Assembly (NCBI GenBank): GCA_015055545.1
Contig: SVHY01000017.1
Span: 1 to 39,402 of the forward strand
Source: Clostridiales bacterium
GTDB lineage: Bacteria; Bacillota; Clostridia; Christensenellales; Borkfalkiaceae
Direction: 5' to 3'
DNA: 39,402 bases
Positions 15,171 to 23,018 of this stretch are shown in pieces; within the stretch, counting starts at the first letter, position 1; each line of letters starts with the position of its first letter. Below the pieces are notes generated by a model that saw nothing but the letters and a program-made list of their open reading frames with translations, was not told where the DNA came from and ran no database searches. Position numbers and translations under genes: made by a program.

Positions 15171-15905
15171 TTACATATTATTCGCTAATTGTTCTTTGAG
15201 TTTACCAAGCACCTTTTTTTCCATACGCGAAACGAACATTTGCGATACGCCCAAGCGTTTTGCCGTTTCGCTTTGTGAAAGCTGATCGACGTAGCGGTAT
15301 TTCACAAGCGCTTTTTCCCTGTCCGAGAAATGGCGCATTGCCGCTCGCAACGCCTCTTTCGTTTCAAACGCCTCGTACGCGTCGTCATCGTCGGCTATCA
15401 TCGAATACAAAGACTGATTTTCGCCGCTTTCGTTGTCCGTAGCCATGCTATCGAGCGACACCACACCGCCCACTTCCAACGCCTTTACGACGTCTTCTTC
15501 CGCCAAATTTAAGGTGGTTGCGATATGCCGTACGCTGGGTTTTATACCTTGTTCCGACTCGTATTCGGCGGAATATTTTTTTACCGCGCCGCTAATTTCG
15601 CCCAGCCGCCTCGGCAACTTCACCATCCGCGATTTATCACGGAAATAGTTTTTAATTTCGCCCGTAATCGTGGGCGTAATAAAGGTGGTGAATTGCATAC
15701 CGAGCGAGGGATCGAAGCGATCGATGCCACGCAAAAGCGCGTACGCCGCGACTTGATACAAATCGTCGTACTCCACGCCCCGCCCTACGAATTTTTTAGC
15801 GAGAATTTCGGCTATGTAGAGATATTTCTCGGCGATTTTGTTGCGCAAGGCAATATCGCCGCTCTCTTTGTAAAGCTTAAACAGCTCGTCTATCTTTTCT
15901 TCCAT
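15171..15905 (-). CDS. RNA polymerase sigma factor of the SigB/SigF/SigG group
   Basis: A 244-residue group 3 sigma factor. Region 2 is clear (EYDDLYQVAAYALLRGIDRF, FTTFITPTITGEIKNYFRDK), followed by the SigB/F-type linker KLPRRLGEI, region 3 (KPSVRHIATTLNLAEEDVVKAL) and region 4 with the helix-turn-helix LSQSETAKRLGVSQMFVSRMEKK. It is likely held by the neighbouring ATP-binding protein(s) and released by the STAS protein, a partner-switching circuit for general stress or sporulation-related genes. The gene starts two bases after the stop of the degenerate ATPase gene. From sequence alone I cannot separate a stress sigma from a sporulation sigma. Confidence 0.93.
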   Translation of the reverse strand: MEEKIDELFKLYKESGDIALRNKIAEKYLYIAEILAKKFVGRGVEYDDLYQVAAYALLRGIDRFDPSLGMQFTTFITPTITGEIKNYFRDKSRMVKLPRRLGEISGAVKKYSAEYESEQGIKPSVRHIATTLNLAEEDVVKALEVGGVVSLDSMATDNESGENQSLYSMIADDDDAYEAFETKEALRAAMRHFSDREKALVKYRYVDQLSQSETAKRLGVSQMFVSRMEKKVLGKLKEQLANNM

Positions 15906-15907
15906 TC

Positions 15908-16264
15908 TCAGCCTTCAAACGCGATTTTTTCAATAATACCCGTTTCCCCAACGGTAAAGTCCACTTCACCCACGAGCGCGGAAAGGAGCGCTCTGGAAAT
16001 TTCGTCTTCCATACCGTCTACCCTTTCGCCGCCCTTTTCTGCGCCGCGCACCTCGCAAGCCAAGCTTTCGCCTACCGTAAAATCGATAGCCGCGCTGATA
16101 TAGCCGTTGCGCTTTAAAATGAGCAAGCTTTCCGTAACGCATACTTTAAAATCTTCCGTCGTATCCACGTCAAAGCCCGCAAGCGCGCACAGCCCGCCCG
16201 TCGTCAAACGTACCGTTGTTAAATATTCGCCCGTCAAGGGTAATTGCACGTAAAATTTTTCCAC
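15908..16264 (-). CDS. Degenerate RsbW-like domain protein without ATP-site residues
   Basis: About 118 residues with the outline of an anti-sigma GHKL domain (VQLPLTGEYLTTVRLTTGGLCALAG, then DFKVCVTESLLILKRNG). At the N-box the glutamate is kept but the Mg-binding asparagine is replaced by isoleucine, and no G-box with G-x-G can be found, so ATP binding and kinase activity are unlikely. A TTG at 16273 would give three more residues and overlap the STAS gene; I chose the GTG at 16264 because the SD GGAG in the STAS gene is ten bases from it and only one base from the TTG. It sits between the STAS gene and the sigma gene in one operon. It could be a sigma-binding protein or decoy. Confidence 0.78.
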   Translation of the reverse strand: MEKFYVQLPLTGEYLTTVRLTTGGLCALAGFDVDTTEDFKVCVTESLLILKRNGYISAAIDFTVGESLACEVRGAEKGGERVDGMEDEISRALLSALVGEVDFTVGETGIIEKIAFEG

Positions 16265-16265
16265 T

Positions 16266-16574
16266 TTAAGCAATCTCCATAATAGAATCGAGCGAACAAA
16301 TCAAAAACAGTTTCTTGATTTTCGCTTGCAGATTGACGAGTTTCATCGTAAACCCGTCCGTTTTCAAACCTTTCAAAATCTTCACGAACGTACCCAGCGT
16401 CGTGCTGTCGATAAAACGTAAATTTTCGCAATCGAACACCACGTTTTGCGGCGCGGTTTTATACGCTTCCATCACCGTTTGATAGAACGTTTCCGCGTTC
16501 CCCAAATCGATTTCACCCGACAGCGCAATCGTAAGCGCTCCGTCCTTTACGCCGATAATTTTCACTTCTTCCAT
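16266..16574 (-). CDS. STAS-domain anti-anti-sigma factor (RsbV/SpoIIAA-like)
   Basis: A 102-residue STAS domain. The phosphorylation site of the family is present as FIDSTTLG with Ser57, matching Ser58 of SpoIIAA in position. Strands SGEIDLGNAETFY and VVFDCENLRFID are typical. When unphosphorylated it should bind the anti-sigma ATPase and free the sigma factor. First gene of the module; SD AAGGCGG is 9-10 bases from the ATG. A weak promoter may lie at 16612-16640, overlapping the 3' end of the permease gene: TTTAAA, 17 bases, TATATA. Confidence 0.92.
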   Translation of the reverse strand: MEEVKIIGVKDGALTIALSGEIDLGNAETFYQTVMEAYKTAPQNVVFDCENLRFIDSTTLGTFVKILKGLKTDGFTMKLVNLQAKIKKLFLICSLDSIMEIA

Positions 16575-16631
16575 AAAATTTTTCCGCCTTTTTAGTCTTC
16601 TATATTATATATAACGCAAGCTTACGCTCTT

Positions 16632-17597
16632 TTAAACAGGGAAAATATTCAAAATCAAGCCCACTGCCACGGACACGAAATAGGAAACGGCGATAAGCAC
16701 AAGGTTGCGTTTCCATTTTTTGGTGTTTTTGAGCAGCACGACGAACCCCATACCCGCGTTTGCGCACAGCCCCGCCACACACGAACCGAACGTAATACCG
16801 CCCTGTAAAAACGCTTCCGTCAAAACCACGCTGGACGCGCAGTTGGGAATCAATCCGATAGCGCAAGCGATAAAGGGCTGGGCGAACCTGCCACGGTGCA
16901 TAAACGCGATAAACGCGCTTTCGCCCACCGTGTGGATAATGGCAGTCAACGCGAAATTGACGAGAAAAATAAACGCCGTAACCGTAAGCGTATGATAGAG
17001 CGGATACAAACAGTATTTTTTCCAAGGTCCGTCGCCCGCATGCGCTTTCCCACATGCACAAACCACGTCCACTTCCTTGTCCCGTTCGTACTGTTTCATG
17101 AAGATATCGCGCGCGTTTTTCGGTGCGTTCTTTTCCTCTTCCGTCGGGGCTTGCACGCATACCTGCCCCCTACCTACGCTCTTTAAAATACCGTCCGCGG
17201 CGTAACCTACGATAATCCCGACGATAATCTTGACGGCAATCGTGGGCAACACCCAAAGCGCGCCCGTACCACCCGTGCGCACGCCGTCCGCGAGCATAAT
17301 CAAAAACGCTTCGTCGCTGGTGGAAAAGAATATCGCAAGCAACGTACCGACGGTGATATACTTCTTTTCGTAAAATTTCGCCGCCATAACGGAAAATCCG
17401 CATTGCGGAATAAGCCCCGTCGCCGAACCGATGACAGGCCCTAACCTGCCGCCCAAGCGGTTTGCGCTTTTCATCGTCGTCTTGTTTTCCAACAGCTGAA
17501 TAATCACGTACATCAAAAATATCCACGGCACCATATACGCCGTGTCTTTCAACGCGTGTAAAGTAAATTCCCAAAAATGCTCGAAAAAATGTTCCAT
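16632..17597 (-). CDS. Putative heavy-metal/arsenic permease (ArsP_2-type, ten-TM)
   Basis: A polytopic membrane protein that fits the putative 10-TM exporter family ArsP_2 (PF11449): two related halves, each with a GLIP-x-C motif (GLIPQCGFSV and GLIPNCASSV), joined by a soluble loop containing VVCACGKAHAGDGP with two cysteines and a histidine that could bind metal. The longer frame starting at 17642 only translates the end of tsaD in another frame; the ATG at 17597 is four bases after the tsaD stop and starts MEHFFEHFWEFTL, so I chose it. There is no clear SD, which suggests coupling to tsaD. Substrate unproven. Confidence 0.8.
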   Translation of the reverse strand: MEHFFEHFWEFTLHALKDTAYMVPWIFLMYVIIQLLENKTTMKSANRLGGRLGPVIGSATGLIPQCGFSVMAAKFYEKKYITVGTLLAIFFSTSDEAFLIMLADGVRTGGTGALWVLPTIAVKIIVGIIVGYAADGILKSVGRGQVCVQAPTEEEKNAPKNARDIFMKQYERDKEVDVVCACGKAHAGDGPWKKYCLYPLYHTLTVTAFIFLVNFALTAIIHTVGESAFIAFMHRGRFAQPFIACAIGLIPNCASSVVLTEAFLQGGITFGSCVAGLCANAGMGFVVLLKNTKKWKRNLVLIAVSYFVSVAVGLILNIFPV

Positions 17598-17601
17598 CGT
17601 T

Positions 17602-18657
17602 TTATGATAAAGTCTTTGATAAAGGTATGGACGCTTTCGCATTTAAGCGTAAGTCCGCAAAATTGCCTAATTTAAACTGCGTTAAGCCCTCGGCGGCAAT
17701 CATTGCCGCGTTGTCCGTGCAATACCGTTTTTCGGGCAAAACGAGTTTAAACCCGTTCTTCTTGCACGCCGCAGCCAAGCTCTGACGAAGATAAGTATTC
17801 GCCACAACGCCGCCGCCCGCCGTAACCGTTTTTACGCCCGTTTCTTTTGCCGCGGCAACCGTCTTTTCCACGAGCACGTCCACCGCCGCACATTCAAAAG
17901 ATTTCGCCACGTCCGCCTTTTCGTACGGTTCGCCCTTTTGTTCTTTCGTATGACAGTAATTGATAACAGCCGTCTTTAAACCGCTGTACGAGAAATTATA
18001 CCCGCCGCCGCCTTTAAACATTTTCGGCATAGGTACGACGTTTTTCCCGCCTAACGCGCAACGTTCGATATTCGGTCCACCGGGGTATTGTAAACCCAAC
18101 ACGCGCGCCACTTTATCAAACGCTTCACCCACGGCGTCGTCCAGCGTTCCGCCTAAAATCGCAAACTCACTTTCCGTTTTCGTATGCAAAATCGCGGTAT
18201 GACCGCCGCTTGCAAGCAAGGTGATAAAGGGCGGTTTTAACGCCGTATCGCTAAGATACGCCGCGGCAAGATGCCCACGGATATGGTTGACGGCAATCAA
18301 GGGTTTTTTAATCGCGTACGCAAACGCTTTTGCAAACGAAACGCCCACGAGCAACGCGCCCAAAAGCCCCGCGCCGTAAGTAACGGCAACGGCGTCGATG
18401 TCCGCGTAAGTAATCCCCGCCTTTTTCACTGCGTTTTCCACCACGAGCGAAACCGCGTCCGTATGTGCGCGCGATGCAATTTCAGGCACGACGCCGCCGT
18501 ATAAAGCCTGAATATTCGCCGACGACGCAATTTCGTCCGACAGAATTTTTCTGCCGCAAATCACCGCCGCCGCCGTTTCGTCGCAGGAAGTTTCTATACC
18601 CAAAATAATGGGGTTTTCTTTGTTTATATCTACCGTATACATATCCTTTTTAACCAT
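17602..18657 (-). CDS. tsaD: tRNA N6-adenosine threonylcarbamoyltransferase TsaD
   Basis: The universal enzyme that transfers threonylcarbamoyl to A37 of ANN-decoding tRNAs (t6A). It has LGIETSCDETAAAV at the N-terminus, the metal site H125-x3-H129 in VNHIRGHLAAAYL, ASGGHTAIL, NFSYSGLKTAV and VTAGGGVVANTYLR. Length 351 aa is normal. A second start, ATG at 18642, is possible; its SD (AAGGA) is too close, and the ATG at 18657 has no SD either, so the start is uncertain. A terminator-like palindrome ends only 13 bases before the 18657 ATG. Confidence 0.95.
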   Translation of the reverse strand: MVKKDMYTVDINKENPIILGIETSCDETAAAVICGRKILSDEIASSANIQALYGGVVPEIASRAHTDAVSLVVENAVKKAGITYADIDAVAVTYGAGLLGALLVGVSFAKAFAYAIKKPLIAVNHIRGHLAAAYLSDTALKPPFITLLASGGHTAILHTKTESEFAILGGTLDDAVGEAFDKVARVLGLQYPGGPNIERCALGGKNVVPMPKMFKGGGGYNFSYSGLKTAVINYCHTKEQKGEPYEKADVAKSFECAAVDVLVEKTVAAAKETGVKTVTAGGGVVANTYLRQSLAAACKKNGFKLVLPEKRYCTDNAAMIAAEGLTQFKLGNFADLRLNAKASIPLSKTLS

Positions 18658-18670
18658 CTAATAAAGTTGC

Positions 18671-18695
18671 AAAAACGGCACGCGCGTGCCGTTTG
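18671..18695 (-). terminator. Terminator-like palindrome between prfB and tsaD
   Basis: A 22-base perfect palindrome (18673-18694, core GGCACGCGCGTGCC) followed on the minus strand by five Ts counted from the stem end. It would end the secA-prfB transcript, yet leaves no room for a tsaD promoter downstream. Confidence 0.6.
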
Positions 18696-18711
18696 CATGA
18701 TATCGTCTTGG

Positions 18712-19809
18712 CTATGATTTTTTCAAATAATCAATCACAAACCCGTGGATATCCCCGTCCATAACCGCTTGGATATCCCCTTTTTCAAAGCCCGTGCGGT
18801 GGTCTTTCGCCATCGTGTAAGGGCAGAACACGTAAGAGCGGATTTGCGCGCCCCATTCGATTTTCTTCACGTCGCCTTTCATCGCTTGCGCTTCGGCTTG
18901 GCGCGCCTCTATCTTCTTTTCCAAGAGCTTGGAACGGAGCATGTTAAAGCACATGGCTTTGTTTTGGAGCTGTGAACGCTCGTTTTGGCATTGTACCACA
19001 ATCCCCGTCGGGAAGTGCGTGATACGCACGGCAGAGGCAACCTTATTGACGTTTTGACCGCCCGCGCCGCCCGAATGGTAAATATCGATACGGATATCGT
19101 CGTCGTTGATTTCCACTTCGTTATCGTCTTCTACTTCAGGCATAACTTCCAACGAACAGAAAGACGTTTGACGGCGTTTATTCGCGTCGAACGGGGAAAT
19201 ACGCACCAAACGGTGCACGCCCATTTCCGCTTTCAAATACCCGTACGCGTTTTCGCCTTCTACTCTAAAATCCACGCTCTTAAAACCTGCACCGTCGCCC
19301 GCTTCGCGGTCGAGTTCGTACACCTTAAAGCCGCGCTTTTCGCAATACCTGCAATACATGCGGTATAACATTTGACACCAGTCGCAAGCTTCCGTACCGC
19401 CCGCGCCTGCGTGTAAGCTTAAAAGCGCGTTGTGATTGTCGTACGGTCCTTTCAAAATGGCGCGGATACGCATATCTTCGATATCCTTTTCCGCCGTCGC
19501 AAGCATTTCGTCAAGCTCGGCAATTAGGCTCTCGTCGCCCGTTTCTTCAATGAGCGCAACCCAATCTTCCGCGTCGGAAAGCGCCGTAGCGCCTTTATCG
19601 TACGCGTCGATTTTGCCGCGAATACTCGAAATTTCCCGTCCGATTTTGGTGGATTTTTCCAAATCCTGCCAAACGTCGGGGCTTTGCTGTTCTTCTTCGA
19701 GCTGCGTAAGTCTAGGGCGCAAATGCTCGATATCCAGCGCGTATTCCGCTTCTTTTAAAACGGCGCGCATACCCTGTATTTTTAATCTGTAATCGTCTGC
19801 TTTGAACAT
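18712..19809 (-). CDS. prfB: Peptide chain release factor 2, in a single frame
   Basis: RF2 recognises UGA and UAA. The stop-recognition tripeptide SPF is at 205-207 and the GGQ peptidyl-hydrolase motif at 250-252 (HSGGAGGQNVNK). The protein is full length (365 aa) and runs in one frame from the first ATG; the in-frame TGA near codon 25 that gives the programmed +1 frameshift in many bacteria is absent, so this gene is not autoregulated that way. It starts one base after the secA stop, with its SD (AAGGAA) inside the end of secA. The secA-prfB order is common in Bacillota. Confidence 0.96.
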   Translation of the reverse strand: MFKADDYRLKIQGMRAVLKEAEYALDIEHLRPRLTQLEEEQQSPDVWQDLEKSTKIGREISSIRGKIDAYDKGATALSDAEDWVALIEETGDESLIAELDEMLATAEKDIEDMRIRAILKGPYDNHNALLSLHAGAGGTEACDWCQMLYRMYCRYCEKRGFKVYELDREAGDGAGFKSVDFRVEGENAYGYLKAEMGVHRLVRISPFDANKRRQTSFCSLEVMPEVEDDNEVEINDDDIRIDIYHSGGAGGQNVNKVASAVRITHFPTGIVVQCQNERSQLQNKAMCFNMLRSKLLEKKIEARQAEAQAMKGDVKKIEWGAQIRSYVFCPYTMAKDHRTGFEKGDIQAVMDGDIHGFVIDYLKKS

Positions 19810-19810
19810 A

Positions 19811-22774
19811 TTATTCCTTGTTTTCCTTATTCGCCTGTTCTTGCGCTTCCTGCGCCGCTTTCGCCTTTTCCATCGCCTCTTTATACGAGCTCATACTCGT
19901 AATGGGCGAGGGCATTTGTCGACGGAACGCGCGACGAGGCGTAGCAGAAGCGCTTGCCGTGGGTTGCGCGGATTGTGCAGGTGCTTGCGCGGGCGCAGGG
20001 GCTTGGCGTACTTCCACTTTCACTTTCAACAAAATGCTAATCGTCGTGCGTTGGATACGCGCCACCATTTCGTCGAACATATCAAACCCTTCTTTCTTGT
20101 AGGAAATAATCGGGTCTACTTGTCCGTACGCGCGCAAACTGATACCCTTTCTCAACTGATCCATAGCGTCGATATGGTCAATCCAGTTTCTATCCACGTT
20201 CATGAGCAGTACACGGCGTTCTACGGAGTAGAAGTCGATGCCCGCCTCTTTGAGCTCTTCAATCTTCTTTTCGTATTCCTTTTCGACCTTACGGGAAATC
20301 TTTTTAAGAGCAAGCTCGTAGTCCCATTTCATCAAGCGTTCGCGCGTAACGTAGTTCGTGCCTTCGGGCAACAGTTTTGCCTCCAAAGCCGCGTTGAGTT
20401 CGTCTTCGTTCCAAAGCTCGGGCATGTCTTCGATATTCACCGTCGCCGAAATAGTATCCGCTACGAAATCGGGGATATATTTGAGCACCTGTTCGTGTAC
20501 GTTTCCGCCGCGGAGCACGTTCATACGTTCTTCGTACATAACCATACGTTGCTTGTTCATAACGTCGTCGTATTGAAGTACGTTTTTACGGATACCGAAG
20601 TTTCTGCCTTCGATCATTCTTTGCGCGTTCTCAATGCCGCGCGATAACATTCTCGATTGCAAGCACGTGTCTTCGTCGATTTTGAAGAACGCGTACATCG
20701 CTTTCATTCTCTCGCCGCCAAAGCGCATAACCAAGTCGTCTTCCAAGGACAAATAGAACACGGACATACCGATATCCCCTTGACGACCGGAACGACCGCG
20801 GAGCTGGTTGTCGATACGGCGCGATTCGTGGCGTTCCGTACCGATAATACAAAGCCCGCCTGCCGCGATAACCTTTTCCTTTTCTTCGTCCGTCTCTTTC
20901 TTGTAGTATTCGTAAACCTTTTTATAGCGTTCGCGAAGTTGGGCGATTTTTTCGTCCACGTCCGTGATATACATGCTCATGGCAAGGTCGATATCTTCCC
21001 TGTCCGCACCCTCTTCACGCAAGCGTTTTTTCGCCAAATATTCGGGGTTACCGCCAAGCAGAATATCCGTACCACGACCTGCCATGTTCGTGGAAATGGT
21101 AACTGCGCCGTATCTACCCGCTTGCGCGACGATTTCCGCTTCGCGTTCGTGGTTTTTCGCGTTCAAGATATTGTGCTTCACGCCGTTGCGCTTTAACAAA
21201 CGGGAAATTTCTTCCGATTTATCCACGGACGACGTACCCACCAAAATAGGCTGACCGCTTTCGTGGCGCTCAATGATTTCGTTTACGATAGCGCGTTTCT
21301 TGCCGTCTACCGTCGAATATACCATATCGGGCAAGTCCACGCGTTTTACGGGTCGGTTGGTGGGGATTTCCACTACGTCGAGCGAATAAATCGTTCTAAA
21401 TTCCGCCTCTTCCGTCTTTGCCGTACCCGTCATGCCCGAAAGCTTGGAATACAAACGGAAATAATTTTGGAAGGTAATCGTTGCGTACGTCTTGTTTTCG
21501 CTACGCACTTCCACGCCTTCCTTTGCCTCGATTGCTTGGTGCAAGCCGTCCGAATACCGACGACCAATCATCAATCTACCCGTAAATTCGTCTACGATAA
21601 CCACTTCGCCGTCGGACACGATATAATCTTCGTCCAGCTTGAAAATCTTATGCGCTTTGAGCGCTTGTTGGATATGGTGATTGAGGTCCGCGTGTTCGAT
21701 TTCCGCGATATTGTCGATATGGAAGAATTTTTCCGCTTTTCTCGCGCCGCTGTCGGTGAGTTCCACCGTCTTGTCCTTGCGGTTGATGATATAATCCCAA
21801 TCCTTTTGCTGGGCAAGCGATTTCTTGCCCGTGGGCGCAGCCGCAAGCGCCGCAGCTTTTCTTTCCGCTAACTCCGCTTCGTAGTTGGCTTGTTCTTCCA
21901 AGGTCATCTTGGTATAATCTACAAACTCTTCTTCCTCCTCGTCCGTATCTTCCACGACCTTTTTCTTCTTTTTCTTATTGCCTTTTTGCGCGGCAATCGC
22001 TTCGTTTTCCGCGTCTTTGAGTTCGTCGTCAAACCCGCCCGAAAGCGTACGCACGAGCTTATCCACTTGCACGTACAAATCGGAGGATTTTTCGCCCTTA
22101 CCCGAAATGATAAGCGGCGTTCTCGCTTCGTCGATCAAGATAGAGTCCACTTCGTCCACGATTGCAAACGACAAATCGCGCTGTACCATTTTATTCAAAT
22201 CCGTCTTTAAGTTATCGCGCAGATAGTCGAACCCAAACTCGTTGTTCGTACCGTATACGATATCGCACTGATACGCCGCACGTTTTTGATCGTCGTCCAT
22301 ACCCGGTACGACGACGCCGACGGTCAAGCCCATAAACTTATGCACTTTCCCCATCCATTCCGCGTCACGCTTAGCAAGATAGTCGTTTACCGTTACGACG
22401 TGCACGCTCTTGCCCGTCAAAGCGTTCAAATACGCAGGGAGCGTGGAAACGAGCGTTTTACCTTCACCCGTACGCATTTCCGCGATACGGCCTTGGTGCA
22501 AACAAATACCGCCGATAATCTGTACGCGGAAGTGGCGCATATTCAAAACACGGCTTGCCGCCTCTCTCAAAACGGCAAACGCGTCGTATAAAATATCGTC
22601 CGTCGTTTCCCCGTTTTTCAAGCGTTCTTTTAAAACGTTCGTTTGGCTTTTCAACGTTTCGTCGTCCATATCACGGTATTTCCCGTCTAACGCCTCCACC
22701 TTATCCGCCATCTTGTTCAGCTTTTTCAAGCTTTTTCTGCCATCGCCGCTCATCAGATACTTAATCAATCCCAT
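19811..22774 (-). CDS. secA: Preprotein translocase ATPase SecA
   Basis: SecA drives proteins through SecYEG. Walker A is AEMRTGEGKT near residue 105, the DEAD-like box is VDEVDSILID, and GTNNEFGFDYLRDN, GMTGTAKTEE, NMAGRGTDILLGG, ERHESRRIDNQLRGRSGRQGD and the scaffold motif NRNWIDHIDAMDQLRKGI are all present. Two oddities: an insertion of roughly 75 residues (about 246-325) at the start of the preprotein cross-linking domain that contains six lysines, a run of acidic residues and an Ala-rich helix, and a C-terminus rich in Ala, Gln and Lys that lacks the usual zinc-binding C-x-C-x8-C-H tail. Length 987 aa. SD GGAG before the ATG at 22774. Confidence 0.97.
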   Translation of the reverse strand: MGLIKYLMSGDGRKSLKKLNKMADKVEALDGKYRDMDDETLKSQTNVLKERLKNGETTDDILYDAFAVLREAASRVLNMRHFRVQIIGGICLHQGRIAEMRTGEGKTLVSTLPAYLNALTGKSVHVVTVNDYLAKRDAEWMGKVHKFMGLTVGVVVPGMDDDQKRAAYQCDIVYGTNNEFGFDYLRDNLKTDLNKMVQRDLSFAIVDEVDSILIDEARTPLIISGKGEKSSDLYVQVDKLVRTLSGGFDDELKDAENEAIAAQKGNKKKKKKVVEDTDEEEEEFVDYTKMTLEEQANYEAELAERKAAALAAAPTGKKSLAQQKDWDYIINRKDKTVELTDSGARKAEKFFHIDNIAEIEHADLNHHIQQALKAHKIFKLDEDYIVSDGEVVIVDEFTGRLMIGRRYSDGLHQAIEAKEGVEVRSENKTYATITFQNYFRLYSKLSGMTGTAKTEEAEFRTIYSLDVVEIPTNRPVKRVDLPDMVYSTVDGKKRAIVNEIIERHESGQPILVGTSSVDKSEEISRLLKRNGVKHNILNAKNHEREAEIVAQAGRYGAVTISTNMAGRGTDILLGGNPEYLAKKRLREEGADREDIDLAMSMYITDVDEKIAQLRERYKKVYEYYKKETDEEKEKVIAAGGLCIIGTERHESRRIDNQLRGRSGRQGDIGMSVFYLSLEDDLVMRFGGERMKAMYAFFKIDEDTCLQSRMLSRGIENAQRMIEGRNFGIRKNVLQYDDVMNKQRMVMYEERMNVLRGGNVHEQVLKYIPDFVADTISATVNIEDMPELWNEDELNAALEAKLLPEGTNYVTRERLMKWDYELALKKISRKVEKEYEKKIEELKEAGIDFYSVERRVLLMNVDRNWIDHIDAMDQLRKGISLRAYGQVDPIISYKKEGFDMFDEMVARIQRTTISILLKVKVEVRQAPAPAQAPAQSAQPTASASATPRRAFRRQMPSPITSMSSYKEAMEKAKAAQEAQEQANKENKE

Positions 22775-22857
22775 GCAACTTCTCTCCGTTGTCTTTTTTA
22801 CGATTTTTCGTTACTTTTTACTTACGCATACGCGCGGGCGCGTCTTGCGCTCTCTCT

Positions 22858-22885
22858 ATTTTACAATATTTTTGCCAAAATGCAA
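22858..22885 (-). promoter_or_regulatory. Sigma-A promoter of secA-prfB
   Basis: -35 TTGCAT (22880-22885), 16-base spacer, -10 TAAAAT (22858-22863). The leader is about 75 bases. Confidence 0.65.
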
Positions 22886-22960
22886 AGCGTTTTCACGCCC
22901 TTTTGTAAAATTCTCTTACATATATACCCGCTTTTATCCCCTTTCACACGCTTTTTCTCG

Positions 22961-22989
22961 TTGACATTCCAAAAAGAATGTGTTATACT
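22961..22989 (+). promoter_or_regulatory. Sigma-A promoter of asnA, with a dyad in the spacer
   Basis: -35 TTGACA (22961-22966), 17-base spacer, -10 TATACT (22984-22989). A dyad ACATTC-n6-GAATGT (22964-22981) overlaps the end of the -35 box and fills most of the spacer, where a bound protein would block RNA polymerase. Confidence 0.82.
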
Positions 22990-23018
22990 ATCATAAATCT
23001 CTGCTGTGAGGTAGCTAT

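Noticed and set aside
19802-20647. Long plus-strand frame opposite secA (281 codons)
   Set aside because: Antisense shadow of secA: His/Phe/Arg-rich composition, no SD, no recognisable domain.
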